64,000 bases of DNA from Lachnospiraceae bacterium (GTDB taxonomy: Bacteria; Bacillota; Clostridia; Lachnospirales; Lachnospiraceae), in the NCBI GenBank assembly GCA_900771995.1, contig CAAGQC010000014.1, positions 1-64,000 on the forward strand, read 5' to 3'. The notes beneath the pieces were generated by a model. The model was given only the letters and a program-made list of their open reading frames with translations. It was not told the DNA's origin and searched no databases. Below, in pieces: positions 41,942-50,800 of this stretch. Numbering within the stretch: the stretch's first letter is position 1; every line of letters begins with the position of its first letter. The position numbers and the translations under genes were made by a program.

Positions 41942-43261
41942 ATGAATATTGGAGAATTGCTTGTCAACGTGATAACCGTTTTATTATTCTATTTTTTTAT
42001 TTCCAGAACGTTCACACTCCGGCGGCTCCACTGGATCTGCAGGGGCATCGGATTGATGCTTCTCTTTGTCCTGATCACATTGCTGAATCTTATGAATATT
42101 GCCCCCACCATTACCTGCGTATCCGGTCTGATCTGCCAGATTTTATATACTATGGTGTTTGCGGAAGGCTCCCGGGGAGCCAAATTGTTGATCGGTGGTA
42201 TTCCCGCTTTGTTGGCAGTTGTTTCGGACAGTGTAACTTTCTCTGTACTGGGAATTCTGTTTCAGGATACTTCGGAGGCACTTACGGTCAATTCTGCCAT
42301 TCGCAGTCAGGCTCTGGTCATATACATACTCACCTATTGCCTCCTAATCTGGGCAGTCATTCAATTCTTCCCGCAGGATTTGAAATTCCCGGCATATTTT
42401 GAAGGTGTAATTTTTTTGACTTGCGGACTGGGAGTTTTTGCCTCTGATATTCTTTTGAAATATGTGTTTTATTTCGAACGCAATGAGATCGTGCTGTCCA
42501 GAATCTCTCTTGCAACGGTCAACTATATTTTTCTTGGAGTTCTCCTGCTGCTATTGATGATCGTAGAACTTCTTGGAATCTATTACAGCAAAAATAATGA
42601 GTTACAGCAGCGTAATAATCTATATCAGATTGAGGAACAGGAACTGGTCAATCTGAAAGAATCTTCCGCTTTTATCCGGGGCTGGAAACATGATTATAAG
42701 AACCAGTTGCAGGTACTTTCCACCATGCTGCAACAAAAACAGTATGACGAGTCGTTACTATATGTGAATGAGCTTTTAAGCAGTTCCGATATGATCAAAC
42801 CGGTCTTTTCCTCGGGCAATCCGATTCTGGACGCAGTGTTGTCTTTGAAATATTACACCATGGAGCACAAAGGAATACGCTTTGAACATTCGGTGTACCT
42901 CCCCACAGCATTTCCCCTGTCTCCACTGGATACTTCGACGCTGTTTACCAATATTTTGGACAATGCCATCGAGGCCTGCCAGTCCTGCCCTGCCGCTCCC
43001 TGGATCCATCTGGACATAAAGCCCAAGGGCGATATGCTGCTGATCACTTTGAGCAATTCCAGTGCCGCTAATTACAGGTATAATAAAAAAGGTAATTTGC
43101 TGTCAACCAAAGACGGGAAAGAACATGGTTACGGATTGCGTCAGGTTGCCAGGGTAACGGAAGCTTGTGGGGGATTTTATCAGGTAACACCTTCTGCTGA
43201 TAAGTTTACTATAACAATAGCACTTCCTGTTTCTTTAGAGGTAGAAAGGAATAACCTATGA
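41942..43261 (+). CDS. agrC: AgrC-like sensor histidine kinase (GHKL family)
   Basis: Membrane histidine kinase of 439 aa. Six or seven hydrophobic segments fill residues 1-215, as in the peptide-sensing part of AgrC. The H-box is GWKHDYKNQLQVL with H250, the N-box LFTNILDNAIEAC with N341, and the G-box KEHGYGLRQV near 393-402, characteristic of the HPK10/GHKL class. The ribosome site GGAG lies 10 bases before the ATG. The gene overlaps the response regulator start by 4 bp. It should sense the cyclic peptide made from the agrD product. Confidence 0.88.
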   Translation: MNIGELLVNVITVLLFYFFISRTFTLRRLHWICRGIGLMLLFVLITLLNLMNIAPTITCVSGLICQILYTMVFAEGSRGAKLLIGGIPALLAVVSDSVTFSVLGILFQDTSEALTVNSAIRSQALVIYILTYCLLIWAVIQFFPQDLKFPAYFEGVIFLTCGLGVFASDILLKYVFYFERNEIVLSRISLATVNYIFLGVLLLLLMIVELLGIYYSKNNELQQRNNLYQIEEQELVNLKESSAFIRGWKHDYKNQLQVLSTMLQQKQYDESLLYVNELLSSSDMIKPVFSSGNPILDAVLSLKYYTMEHKGIRFEHSVYLPTAFPLSPLDTSTLFTNILDNAIEACQSCPAAPWIHLDIKPKGDMLLITLSNSSAANYRYNKKGNLLSTKDGKEHGYGLRQVARVTEACGGFYQVTPSADKFTITIALPVSLEVERNNL

Positions 43262-43947
43262 ACATACATGTTACCATTATTGAGGATGAAGAACGCTTTG
43301 CACAGGATTTAACAGAAAAAATAAGAAACTGGTTTCATGCCCATCATCTGGAAGTTGCGGTGAAATGGTATCCCTCCTCTCATCATATTTTTTTCACCAG
43401 CAGTTACCTTGCAACCGATGTATATTTTCTGGATATCTCGTTAAAAGAAGAAAATGGTGTCGATATTGCAAAAAAACTCCGGGCACATAACTACAAGGGA
43501 CATATCATTTTTCTGACCGGATTTCAAGAGTATGTTTTTGAAGGGTATTCTGTCCGGGCGTTGGACTATCTTCTAAAGCCCATTGACCCTGTAAAATTAG
43601 ACCGGGATTTGGAGATGATAGCAGAAGAACTCAGCGATCAAAATTATATGGTAAGAACCAGATCTGAAATGTATAAGATACCTTACAAAGAAATTTTATA
43701 TATTTCCAGCAGCAATCACTCTATCGAGATTATTACGGAAAAAGAAAAATTTCGCCAGATGATTAGTCTACGGGAAGTCCTTTCTCATTTACCTGCGTAT
43801 TTTCAGCAATGCCATAGAACTATAATCATCAATATGAAAAAGGTAACCTGTCTCACGGACAACTGGGTAGTTCTCAATGGCAAAGAGGAACTCCCTGTTG
43901 GGAAAAAATATCTGGAAAAGATAAGAAGTACCTTTTTGTCACAGTGA
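43258..43947 (+). CDS. agrA: AgrA-like LytTR-family response regulator
   Basis: Transcription factor of 229 aa. The receiver domain (1-115) has E9/D10/E11 in TIIEDEER, phospho-acceptor D59 in YFLDISLKEENG, and the lysine in ALDYLLKPIDP. The C-terminal LytTR DNA-binding domain (about 130-229) has YKEILYISSSNHSIEIIT and FQQCHRTIIINMKKVTCL, typical of AgrA/VirR/ComE. The ATG overlaps the agrC stop by 4 bp. A terminator follows immediately. Possible targets are the divergent agrD and the exported-protein genes. Confidence 0.9.
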   Translation: MNIHVTIIEDEERFAQDLTEKIRNWFHAHHLEVAVKWYPSSHHIFFTSSYLATDVYFLDISLKEENGVDIAKKLRAHNYKGHIIFLTGFQEYVFEGYSVRALDYLLKPIDPVKLDRDLEMIAEELSDQNYMVRTRSEMYKIPYKEILYISSSNHSIEIITEKEKFRQMISLREVLSHLPAYFQQCHRTIIINMKKVTCLTDNWVVLNGKEELPVGKKYLEKIRSTFLSQ

Positions 43948-43950
43948 CAG

Positions 43951-43994
43951 AGAAGCTCCCGGCACCTTTATGGCTTACCAGGAGCTTCTTTCGC
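43951..43994 (+). terminator. Terminator after agrA
   Basis: Stem AGAAGCTCC / GGAGCTTCT (43951-43959 and 43981-43989) with a 21-base loop, followed by TTTCGCATT. It begins within 4 bp of the agrA stop and may also serve the convergent degV gene. Confidence 0.75.
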
Positions 43995-44026
43995 ATTGGA
44001 AATTTTTATGCTTTGAAATTCTTAAA

Positions 44027-44896
44027 TTATACCGTGATTTTCTTACAGCATGCCAGTGCCAGGGAACCAGGACCGATGTGACAGGCAACGCTTAAGGACA
44101 GTGGATCGATATGGATATCATAGCCGGGGAATTCCGCTTCCACTTCCGTGCGGAACTGCTCTGCGGCTGCTCTGTCATAGGTATATGCAATCTGCAGCCA
44201 GATATGCTTGTCCTCCGTCATGCCGCCAAAACGTTCATTGATATCTTTTTTAATAGCATTGATCATCATGGCCTTGCCCTGTGAGGTGGTTCGTGCCTTT
44301 GCAAAGGCATCCAGCTTTTCTCCCTGAATGGTCAACACCGGCTTCAGGCGAAGCATGGTACCGATGGCTGCGGCTGCGGGAGTGATACGACCGCCCTTTT
44401 TCAGATAATATAACGTATCCAGCATAATATAGATACTGCTGTTGAATTTATCATTTTCCAGAAACTCTTTGATCTGGGCAGCATTTTTACCGGCTGCGGC
44501 AAGCTGTAAGGCATCCAGTGCGGACTGACGCTGGGTTACGGAAATTCTCTGGTTGTTCACGACCTGGACTCTGCCATCATACTCCGCAGCAAAGGCCATG
44601 GCACTCTGGCAGGAACCGGACAGACCGCTGCTCATAGGAATGTGTACGATCTCGTCATATTCCTGTAAAAGCTTGTCCCACAGGCTGGTGACACTGTCAG
44701 GAGACGGCTGGCTGGTGGCAATATTGGCACCGGATTTCAGCTTTTCATAGAACTGCTCCTGTGTCAGGTCAATATCTTCATAGTATGTGACTTCATCGAT
44801 CATAAAAGGCATGGGCAGAACATGGATTCCGCGACGGGCTCCTTCTGCCTGTGTAATGCCGCTGTTACTGTCGGTTACAATTGCGATTTTTGACAT
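44027..44896 (-). CDS. DegV-family fatty-acid-binding protein
   Basis: Soluble 289-aa protein of the DegV/FakB family, which binds a fatty acid for phosphorylation by FakA. MSKIAIVTDSNSGIT opens the protein, and SQPSPDSVTSLWD, HIPMSSGLSGSCQSA and LDTLYYLKKGGRI are all family marks. I start at 44896, the canonical N terminus; an upstream ATG at 44923 lacks a ribosome site. A FakA-like gene lies 2.8 kb upstream on the same strand, though DegV paralogues are numerous and pairing is not proved. Confidence 0.92.
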   Translation of the reverse strand: MSKIAIVTDSNSGITQAEGARRGIHVLPMPFMIDEVTYYEDIDLTQEQFYEKLKSGANIATSQPSPDSVTSLWDKLLQEYDEIVHIPMSSGLSGSCQSAMAFAAEYDGRVQVVNNQRISVTQRQSALDALQLAAAGKNAAQIKEFLENDKFNSSIYIMLDTLYYLKKGGRITPAAAAIGTMLRLKPVLTIQGEKLDAFAKARTTSQGKAMMINAIKKDINERFGGMTEDKHIWLQIAYTYDRAAAEQFRTEVEAEFPGYDIHIDPLSLSVACHIGPGSLALACCKKITV

Positions 44897-44984
44897 TCTG
44901 GTATCTAAACCTTCCCTTTGCATAAATTAACATAAATTATCTGATCCTAAGTATAAAACTTTGAACCTAAAAGTAATTTTACTG

Positions 44985-47048
44985 TCAGATGGTCCGAAAG
45001 TCAACAACATTTACTGCGGTATGTTCTTTGAAATAGTTCACCAATGCCAGGCTGTCGTCATCTGTCAGCTCCGGATCGGATACAAGCAACCGTTCCACGG
45101 CATCGGAAGCTTCTTTTAAAATATTTGCATCTGTATATATATCACCCAGTACAAATGCAAATTCACCGCTCTGCCGGATACCGAAGATATCTCCCGGACC
45201 TCGCAGTTTCAGATCCTCGGAAGCGATATGGAAACCGTCGTTGGAATGATTCAGGATCTGTAATCGTTCCATGGTCTCTTTGGTGTCTGATGTGCTGATA
45301 AAAATGCAATAGCTTTGGAATTCGCCACGTCCCACACGCCCACGCAGTTGGTGCAGCTGTGCCAGCCCGAAGCGCTCCGCATTTTCCACCATCATCACCG
45401 TGGCATTGGGAACATTGATGCCTACTTCAATTACCGTGGTGGAGACTAAGACATCGATCTCCTTAGCAGCGAACTCTTCCATAATACGGTTCTTATCTGC
45501 CGGGCGCATTTTCCCATGAAGATAAGCCACCTGTACGGAAGGAGGCAGAACTGCCCGGAGCTTCTCTGTATAATCCACTACATTCTCCAGGTCTTCCGAT
45601 TCCCCTTCTTCCACCATAGGACAGATGACATAAGCCTGTCTGCCGGCAGCCACCTCTTTTGCGATAAATTCATAAGCCTTAGGTCGATAGGCAGTCCCTA
45701 CGACACAATTTTTGATCGGCAGACGATTCGCAGGAAGTTCATCAATGACGGAGACCTTCAGATCCCCATATAAGATAATGGCCAATGTCCTGGGAATCGG
45801 CGTAGCACTCATAACTAACACATGAGGCTCACTCCCCTTGGCGGCTAATGTCTCTCTCTGCCTTACACCAAAGCGGTGCTGTTCATCCGTCACTACCAGT
45901 GCCAGAGAAGAATATTCCACTTTTTCCTGGATCAGAGCATGGGTTCCGATGATCAGGTTAGCTTCTCCGGAAGCAATTTTCGCATAAGCCTCCCGTTTCT
46001 CCTTCGCCGTCATAGAGCCTGTCAGAAGCACAGGACGGAAAGCAATGCCGTATTTTTTTACATAGCCTGAAATGGTCTCAAAATGTTGGACTGCCAGTAC
46101 TTCAGTAGGAGCCATCATTGCTCCCTGATAACCATTAGCCGCACACATGAGAAGTGCCAGCACAGCCAGGATTGTCTTACCGGAGCCGACATCTCCCTGA
46201 ATCAGACGGTTCATGGCATAAGGACTTCCCATATCCTCCCTAAGCTCACCCCAGACTTTTTTTTGAGCTTTTGTCAGCGGGAACGGCAGCTGTTCTAAAA
46301 ACCGCACTGTATCCGCAGTCTCGTACATGGGAAAATGGTTTTCTGTCTTCGCCGCCAATTCCTTATTTTTGCGAAGTACCAGTAAAAAGGAGAAGAATTC
46401 TTCGAATACCATACGGTTTCTGGCAGCTAACAGTTCCTCTCTGTTCTCGGGAAAATGCAGGGCATAGACAGCTTCCCTATGAGAAAGCATGGGATATTTC
46501 TGTAATATCATCCGTGGCAGATATTCTTTTTCCGGTGGATAGTATTCCAGCGCCTGGGCTACAGATTTCTGTACGGTCTGATTAGTCAGGCCTTTGGTCA
46601 GGGCGTATCTAGGCAGGAGCCGTCCGGATTTCTGCTTATATTCATCCCAGGTAAACATCCGGGGCTGTTCCATGAACTTATGGGTACCACGTTGCTGAAC
46701 CAGGCCTCGAAATAGATAGAATCCGCCGGGTTTTAATACTTTTTTCAAAAATGGCATATTAAAGAAAGTAAGTTGGATGGAATCTCCCTTGTCATCCTTC
46801 AAAATGGCATTTAGGATGGAGAGATTGCGGACTTTTTTTACGTTGGGGATAGCGGTGATCTGGCCGTAAACTGCCTGGACACTGCCGGGGAATGTCTCCC
46901 GGATGGATACCGGAGCATCGTAAGTCTCATAATCCCTGGGATAATGACGGATCAGATCGTCTACGGTATAGACGTTGATCTTGCCGAACAGAGCCGCTGT
47001 CTTCTCTCCCACACCTTTTATTCTGTTCACAGGTATTGCATCACTCAT
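44985..47048 (-). CDS. recG: ATP-dependent DNA helicase RecG
   Basis: Branch-migration helicase of 687 aa. An N-terminal wedge/OB region (1-250 or so, starting with NRIKGVGEKTAALFGKI) precedes the two RecA-like domains: Walker A GDVGSGKT, Walker B VVTDEQHRFGVRQRE (DEQH), SATPIPRTLAI, and VGRGEFQSYCI near the C terminus. The ATG at 47048 has AGAGGG 8 bases before it; the frame to 47126 lacks support and would intrude on the structured repeat. It is downstream of the repeat pair. Confidence 0.95.
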   Translation of the reverse strand: MSDAIPVNRIKGVGEKTAALFGKINVYTVDDLIRHYPRDYETYDAPVSIRETFPGSVQAVYGQITAIPNVKKVRNLSILNAILKDDKGDSIQLTFFNMPFLKKVLKPGGFYLFRGLVQQRGTHKFMEQPRMFTWDEYKQKSGRLLPRYALTKGLTNQTVQKSVAQALEYYPPEKEYLPRMILQKYPMLSHREAVYALHFPENREELLAARNRMVFEEFFSFLLVLRKNKELAAKTENHFPMYETADTVRFLEQLPFPLTKAQKKVWGELREDMGSPYAMNRLIQGDVGSGKTILAVLALLMCAANGYQGAMMAPTEVLAVQHFETISGYVKKYGIAFRPVLLTGSMTAKEKREAYAKIASGEANLIIGTHALIQEKVEYSSLALVVTDEQHRFGVRQRETLAAKGSEPHVLVMSATPIPRTLAIILYGDLKVSVIDELPANRLPIKNCVVGTAYRPKAYEFIAKEVAAGRQAYVICPMVEEGESEDLENVVDYTEKLRAVLPPSVQVAYLHGKMRPADKNRIMEEFAAKEIDVLVSTTVIEVGINVPNATVMMVENAERFGLAQLHQLRGRVGRGEFQSYCIFISTSDTKETMERLQILNHSNDGFHIASEDLKLRGPGDIFGIRQSGEFAFVLGDIYTDANILKEASDAVERLLVSDPELTDDDSLALVNYFKEHTAVNVVDFRTI

Positions 47049-47104
47049 ACCGGTCCCTCTTTTCTGTGATAAATTGAAAGCCAGTGAAATAGTTATTCTA
47101 AAAT

Positions 47105-47343
47105 CCACGCAGAAAGGACTGCCCACCCCGGACTCGGATGCTAGCTACAACTGTGGATTTTCTAAAGGAAAGTGGCCAAGTGCTTCTCATCATGACGGGG
47201 CCGCCTTTACGCTGCCATCCATGGCACTTATCGGCTAACGCGAACATCGTGTTCGCGTTGCCCCTGCGGTTCAACCACTTTCCAAGAAAATCTCACAGTC
47301 TTCGCCGCATCTACGTCCGGGGGAGCAGTCCTTTTCTGCTGTG
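47105..47343. repeat. Giant imperfect hairpin repeat, unit 1
   Basis: About 240 bp folding on itself. The outer stem GCAGAAAGGACTGC (47109-47122) pairs with GCAGTCCTTTTCTGC (47325-47339); CCCCGGAC pairs with GTCCGGGGG; GATGC with GCATC; CTGTG with CACAG; GATTTTCT..GGAAAGTGG (about 47156-47174) with CCACTTTCC..AGAAAATC (about 47275-47292). At the apex are two small hairpins, TGCCA-TCCA-TGGCA and GCGAACA-TCG-TGTTCGC. No protein, promoter or known riboswitch was recognised in it. Confidence 0.75.
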
Positions 47344-47374
47344 CTATAAAAGAAAATTAGAAGGCTTTTCAAAA

Positions 47375-47625
47375 CGCAGAATGCCCGCAGTGAACGGAAT
47401 GTCCTTCCGAGGATGTTTGTCGGGAGGTGGTGATATTTTCTCGAAAAGTGTTGAACATCAGGGTGGAGCGAACAGGACGTTCGCGACAGGCGGACGTTGC
47501 CATGGATGGCAACTGGAGCCGTGCCCGTGCGGATTAGAACCGCTATCTCACTTTTCGTCAGAAAATTCCCACCGGGAGACCTTACATCGAGGAAGGATGT
47601 TCCGTCCGCTGCGGGCGTTCGTGGA
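47375..47625. repeat. Giant imperfect hairpin repeat, unit 2 (inverted relative to unit 1)
   Basis: About 250 bp. The outer stem GAATGCCCGCAG...GGAATGTCCTTCC (47379-47408) pairs with GGAAGGATGTTCC...CTGCGGGCGTTC (47591-47620), and ATTTTCTCGAAAAGTG (near 47435-47450) pairs with CACTTTTCG..AGAAAAT (near 47550-47567). The apex has GCGAAC-AGGAC-GTTCGC and GTTGCCAT-GG-ATGGCAAC. The reverse complement shares the order and several blocks of unit 1 (TGCCATCCATGGCA, GCGAAC..TGTTCGC, GTTCAACCACTTT-like), so the two are diverged copies facing opposite ways. AAATCCACG (47101-47109) and CGTGGATTT (47620-47628) bracket the pair. Confidence 0.75.
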
Positions 47626-47646
47626 TTTGTTTAACTAACTCTTAAT

Positions 47647-49329
47647 CTATTCTACGGAAACGGTGTAATAGTAAATGGGTTGTCCACCATACTGTAATTC
47701 GATATCGCAGGCGGGATAATCCTCCTCCAGATCAGCACGCAGTGCTTCTGCAGCATCTTCTGCCACGTCACAGCCGTAGTATATGCTGATCAGTTCGGAA
47801 TCTTCATCCACAAGTTCAGCGATCATATCACGAGTTACTTTTACCATGTCGGTACCGACGGCTACGATGCCCTGGTCACCGATGCCCATGAAGTCGTCTT
47901 TCTTGATCTCTTTGTCATCGATCACGGTATCACGTACCGCATAGGTCACCTGACCGGTCTTGACATTCTTGATCTCACGAAGCATGGTCTCTTCATTCTC
48001 TTCCACAGACAGTTCCGGAACAAAGTTGATCACAGCGGTGATACCCTGAGGAATGGTCTTGGTGGGAATGACCAGAAGTTCCTTATCGGTCATCAGTTCC
48101 GCTGCCTGATTGGCTGCCAGAATGATGTTCTTGTTGTTCGGAAGAACGAAGATCGTCTTGGCATTCACCTTGTCTACCGCATCCAGAATGTCTGCGGTGC
48201 TGGGATTCATGGTCTGACCGCCTTCGATGATATAATCCACACCAAGGCTCTTGAACAGCTCGCTTAAGCCCTCGCCTACGGATACTGCCAGGAAACCTAC
48301 TTCCTTGGGAGGCTGTGCCGCCTTCTCTTCTTCCGCTTTCTTCTGAGCTGCTTCCTTCTCAGAGAGCTTGAACAGCTTCTCCTGATGCTCTAAGCGCATA
48401 TTGTCGATCTTCATATTAGATAATGCACCATACTTCAATGCCTTCTGGATTGCCAGACCGGGATCGTTGGTATGTACATGTACCTTGACTACATCGTCAT
48501 CTGCAACACATACGATAGAATCACCGATGGACTCTAAGAATGCCTTGAAATCCATCTCCGCTTTTACATTGAAAGGCTTGTTCAACAGAATAATGAATTC
48601 GGTACAATATCCGAACTTGATCTCTGCCTCTGCCTGTACTTCCAGAGAACTCTTGGTATCTTCCGCTTTTGCAGTTGCTGCGGGAGCTACGGTGAGATCG
48701 ATCTCCTTGCCTAAGAAAGCATCATACGCACCGCTCAGCACTTCCACCAGACCCTGTCCGCCGGAATCCACTACACCTGCCTGCTTCAATACAGGTAACA
48801 TCTCAGGAGTCTGGCTGAGGACATAACGGGCATGTTCGATCACAGCTCCTAAAAACTGCTCCAGATCCTCTGCACCATCTTCACACAGTTCCTTCGCCTT
48901 ATCGGAAGCGCCTCTTGCTACCGTAAGGATCGTACCTTCCTTCGGTTTCATAACTGCCTTGTACGCCGTCTCTACCGCTTTCTCAAATGCACGGGTCAGA
49001 ACGGGAATGTCCAATACCTGTTCCTCTTTGATGCTCTTGGTAAATCCACGGAACAACTGGGACAGGATAACGCCGGAGTTACCTCTGGCTCCACGCAGGG
49101 AACCGCTGGAAATTGCCTTACACAGGGCAGCCATATCGGCATCTTCACCCAGTGCGGAAACTTCCCTTGCCGCAGACATGATCGTCATGGTCATATTGGT
49201 TCCGGTGTCTCCATCGGGAACGGGGAACACATTTAACTCGTTGATCCATTCCTTCTTATTCTCTAAATTCTTGGCGCCGGCTAAGAACATCTTGGAAAGC
49301 ATCTTAGCGTCGATTTGCTGTAAAGCCAC
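47647..49329 (-). CDS. fakA: DAK2/DhaL-domain kinase, FakA-like (YloV family)
   Basis: ATP-dependent fatty-acid kinase-like protein of 560 aa. The N-terminal DhaL domain has NVFPVPDGDTGTNM with the magnesium-binding aspartates and SGSLRGARGNSGVILSQLFRG; a middle domain and a DegV-like C-terminal domain (FLAVSVGEGLSELFKSLG) follow. FakA phosphorylates fatty acids held by DegV-family proteins for phospholipid synthesis. I choose the GTG at 49329, because AAGGAGG lies 8 bases upstream; the ATG at 49350 overlaps the Asp23 gene and has no site. Asp23 immediately upstream is the usual Firmicutes partner. Confidence 0.9.
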   Translation of the reverse strand: MALQQIDAKMLSKMFLAGAKNLENKKEWINELNVFPVPDGDTGTNMTMTIMSAAREVSALGEDADMAALCKAISSGSLRGARGNSGVILSQLFRGFTKSIKEEQVLDIPVLTRAFEKAVETAYKAVMKPKEGTILTVARGASDKAKELCEDGAEDLEQFLGAVIEHARYVLSQTPEMLPVLKQAGVVDSGGQGLVEVLSGAYDAFLGKEIDLTVAPAATAKAEDTKSSLEVQAEAEIKFGYCTEFIILLNKPFNVKAEMDFKAFLESIGDSIVCVADDDVVKVHVHTNDPGLAIQKALKYGALSNMKIDNMRLEHQEKLFKLSEKEAAQKKAEEEKAAQPPKEVGFLAVSVGEGLSELFKSLGVDYIIEGGQTMNPSTADILDAVDKVNAKTIFVLPNNKNIILAANQAAELMTDKELLVIPTKTIPQGITAVINFVPELSVEENEETMLREIKNVKTGQVTYAVRDTVIDDKEIKKDDFMGIGDQGIVAVGTDMVKVTRDMIAELVDEDSELISIYYGCDVAEDAAEALRADLEEDYPACDIELQYGGQPIYYYTVSVE

Positions 49330-49342
49330 AATTACTTCCTCC

Positions 49343-49702
49343 TTAATCAATCACTCTTACACCTTCAACAAAGATGTTGATCTTTTTGATTTCAATCCCG
49401 GTAAACTCTTCCACTTTGTATTTCACATTGCTGATCAGGTTGTCGGTGACAGCCAGAATGCTGACGCCGTACGCTACGATCACATGGAAGTCCAGAATCA
49501 GTTTATTTTTGTCCAGAGACACATTGATACCTCTGGTGATGCTGTCCATCTTAAGCAGTTTTACCAGGCCATCCTTCATGCTGACTCCGGCCATACCTAC
49601 GATACCAAAGCACTCTACCGCCACGCTGCCAGCATACTGTGCAATGACTTCATTATCAATGACAATATTTCCCATATGGGTATTCATAGAAGAACCTTTC
49701 AT
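49343..49702 (-). CDS. Asp23/Gls24-family envelope stress protein
   Basis: Small 119-aa cytoplasmic protein of the Asp23 family (YloU type). GNIVIDNEVIAQYAGSVA and VECFGIVGMAGVSMKDG are typical, followed by VSLDKNKLILDFHVIVAYGV. Asp23 proteins associate with the membrane in Firmicutes and are nearly always encoded just before the FakA-like gene, as here. GGAGG lies 6 bases before the ATG. Confidence 0.93.
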   Translation of the reverse strand: MKGSSMNTHMGNIVIDNEVIAQYAGSVAVECFGIVGMAGVSMKDGLVKLLKMDSITRGINVSLDKNKLILDFHVIVAYGVSILAVTDNLISNVKYKVEEFTGIEIKKINIFVEGVRVID

Positions 49703-49843
49703 ACAGAACCTCCTTCATATTCGGATCACTTGTTTCTTCCGATATGTCCACTTCAAAGCAAAAGCTCAGACATATATAAATGTATTTTAACAGCTTTCTT
49801 TTGAAAAAGAAACATAAAAATAAAAAAAATAAATATTTTTTGC

Positions 49844-49872
49844 TTGCTTTTATTTTGGTTTTCTGTTAATAT
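49844..49872 (+). promoter_or_regulatory. Probable rpmB promoter
   Basis: TTGCTT (49844-49849) and TAATAT (49867-49872) are 17 bases apart, in an AT-rich region without other genes. The leader would be about 80 nt. No L28-specific leader structure was seen. Confidence 0.5.
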
Positions 49873-49961
49873 ATCAATGTTGTGAGCATTTCACACGTAT
49901 TTATTGAAAAAATTTGTTTAAAAGTAAGCGTAAGATGCGCAGAGATCGAGGAGGTGTCAAG

Positions 49962-50147
49962 ATGGCTAAATGTGATATTTGCGGTAAGGGCGTTCATTTC
50001 GGTAACAACGTAAGCCATTCTCATAGAAGAAGCAACGCAATTTGGAACTCTAATGTTAAGAGCGTTAAGTGCAAGGTTAACGGCGGAGCTAGAAGAATGC
50101 ATGTCTGCACCAGCTGCTTAAAATCTGGTAAAGTTGAGAGAGCTTAA
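49962..50147 (+). CDS. rpmB: 50S ribosomal protein L28
   Basis: Ribosomal protein of 61 aa. MAKCDICGKGVHFGNNVSHS is diagnostic, with the zinc-type cysteines CDIC and CTSC retained (C+ form). GAGGAGG lies 8 bases before the ATG at 49962; an in-frame ATG at 49914 adds a short basic leader that is not part of the family. The gene stands alone with its own promoter and terminator, divergent from the Asp23-fakA unit, the usual place in Firmicutes. Confidence 0.97.
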   Translation: MAKCDICGKGVHFGNNVSHSHRRSNAIWNSNVKSVKCKVNGGARRMHVCTSCLKSGKVERA

Positions 50148-50175
50148 TCTTCTGCGATAATATTAGATTTTAGAA

Positions 50176-50216
50176 AGCCAGAAATGATGAATTTCATTTC
50201 TGGCTTAATTTTTTGT
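50176..50216 (+). terminator. Rho-independent terminator after rpmB
   Basis: Twelve-pair stem AGCCAGAAATGA / TCATTTCTGGCT with a 6-base loop, followed by TTAATTTTTTG. It lies 28 bp past the rpmB stop and may also stop the convergent operon. Confidence 0.9.
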
Positions 50217-50227
50217 CTTTTATACAG

Positions 50228-50788
50228 TTACCAGAACCGCTCTTCCTGTTTCCGCTTCAGATATTCTTTATTGATCTGTCCAGCCAGTTCTCCGTCTCCA
50301 AACAGGTTGTCCGGATGGAAAATTTTGATCAGATCACGGTATCTCTTCCGCAATGCCAGCGGATTATTGACTCCCCGGAACAAAAGCTGCACCGCTGTAA
50401 AACTGCTTTCCTCCGCAGCCCCACTCTGTTCCCTTTCTTCTCTGGCTTCTTCGATAATCGTCTGACGCTCTCGCTCGAACTTCTTCCGGTCTTCTTCCAG
50501 CTGCCGGAATCCCTCCTGCAAAATGGCCATTTTCTTCTCGAAGAACAGATTCTCCTCTTTCAGCCGTTTCCGCTCCATGACCGTGCGCCGGTTTAATTCA
50601 TCCAGCTCGTCCCGCAGCTTTACCCGCTCGTCCAGGAATTTATTCCGGGCCTGCTCCAGTTCTGTACGCTCCTGCTCCAGTTCGGTCCGTTCCTGTTTCA
50701 AACGCATATTTTCCTGAAAAAGCCATAATTTTATTTCTTTCAGTTCTTCGGTACTCTCTGCCTTAATGACCTCTTCCCAATCAATCAT
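50228..50788 (-). CDS. Coiled-coil protein with C-terminal J-domain-like HPD motif
   Basis: A 186-aa protein. Residues about 10-120 form a long, highly charged coiled coil with a repeated ERTELEQ motif. The C-terminal 45 residues resemble the part of a J domain after helix I: LRKRYRDLIKIFHPDN carries the HPD tripeptide that stimulates DnaK ATPase. There is no G/F or zinc region. It ends a five-gene operon with gerW and membrane proteins, so it could recruit DnaK to an envelope or spore complex; that is inference. Confidence 0.72.
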   Translation of the reverse strand: MIDWEEVIKAESTEELKEIKLWLFQENMRLKQERTELEQERTELEQARNKFLDERVKLRDELDELNRRTVMERKRLKEENLFFEKKMAILQEGFRQLEEDRKKFERERQTIIEEAREEREQSGAAEESSFTAVQLLFRGVNNPLALRKRYRDLIKIFHPDNLFGDGELAGQINKEYLKRKQEERFW

Positions 50789-50800
50789 ACTGCACCCTTC

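Noticed and set aside
41863..42402. A 179-codon plus-strand frame overlapping the start of agrC
   Set aside because: Out-of-frame with agrC and without family likeness; agrC with its H-, N- and G-boxes is clearly the real gene.
47138..47638. A 166-codon plus-strand open frame across the recG-fakA gap
   Set aside because: It runs straight through both giant hairpin repeats, has no good ribosome site, and its composition simply reflects the palindromic DNA. The inverted-repeat explanation accounts for the region better.
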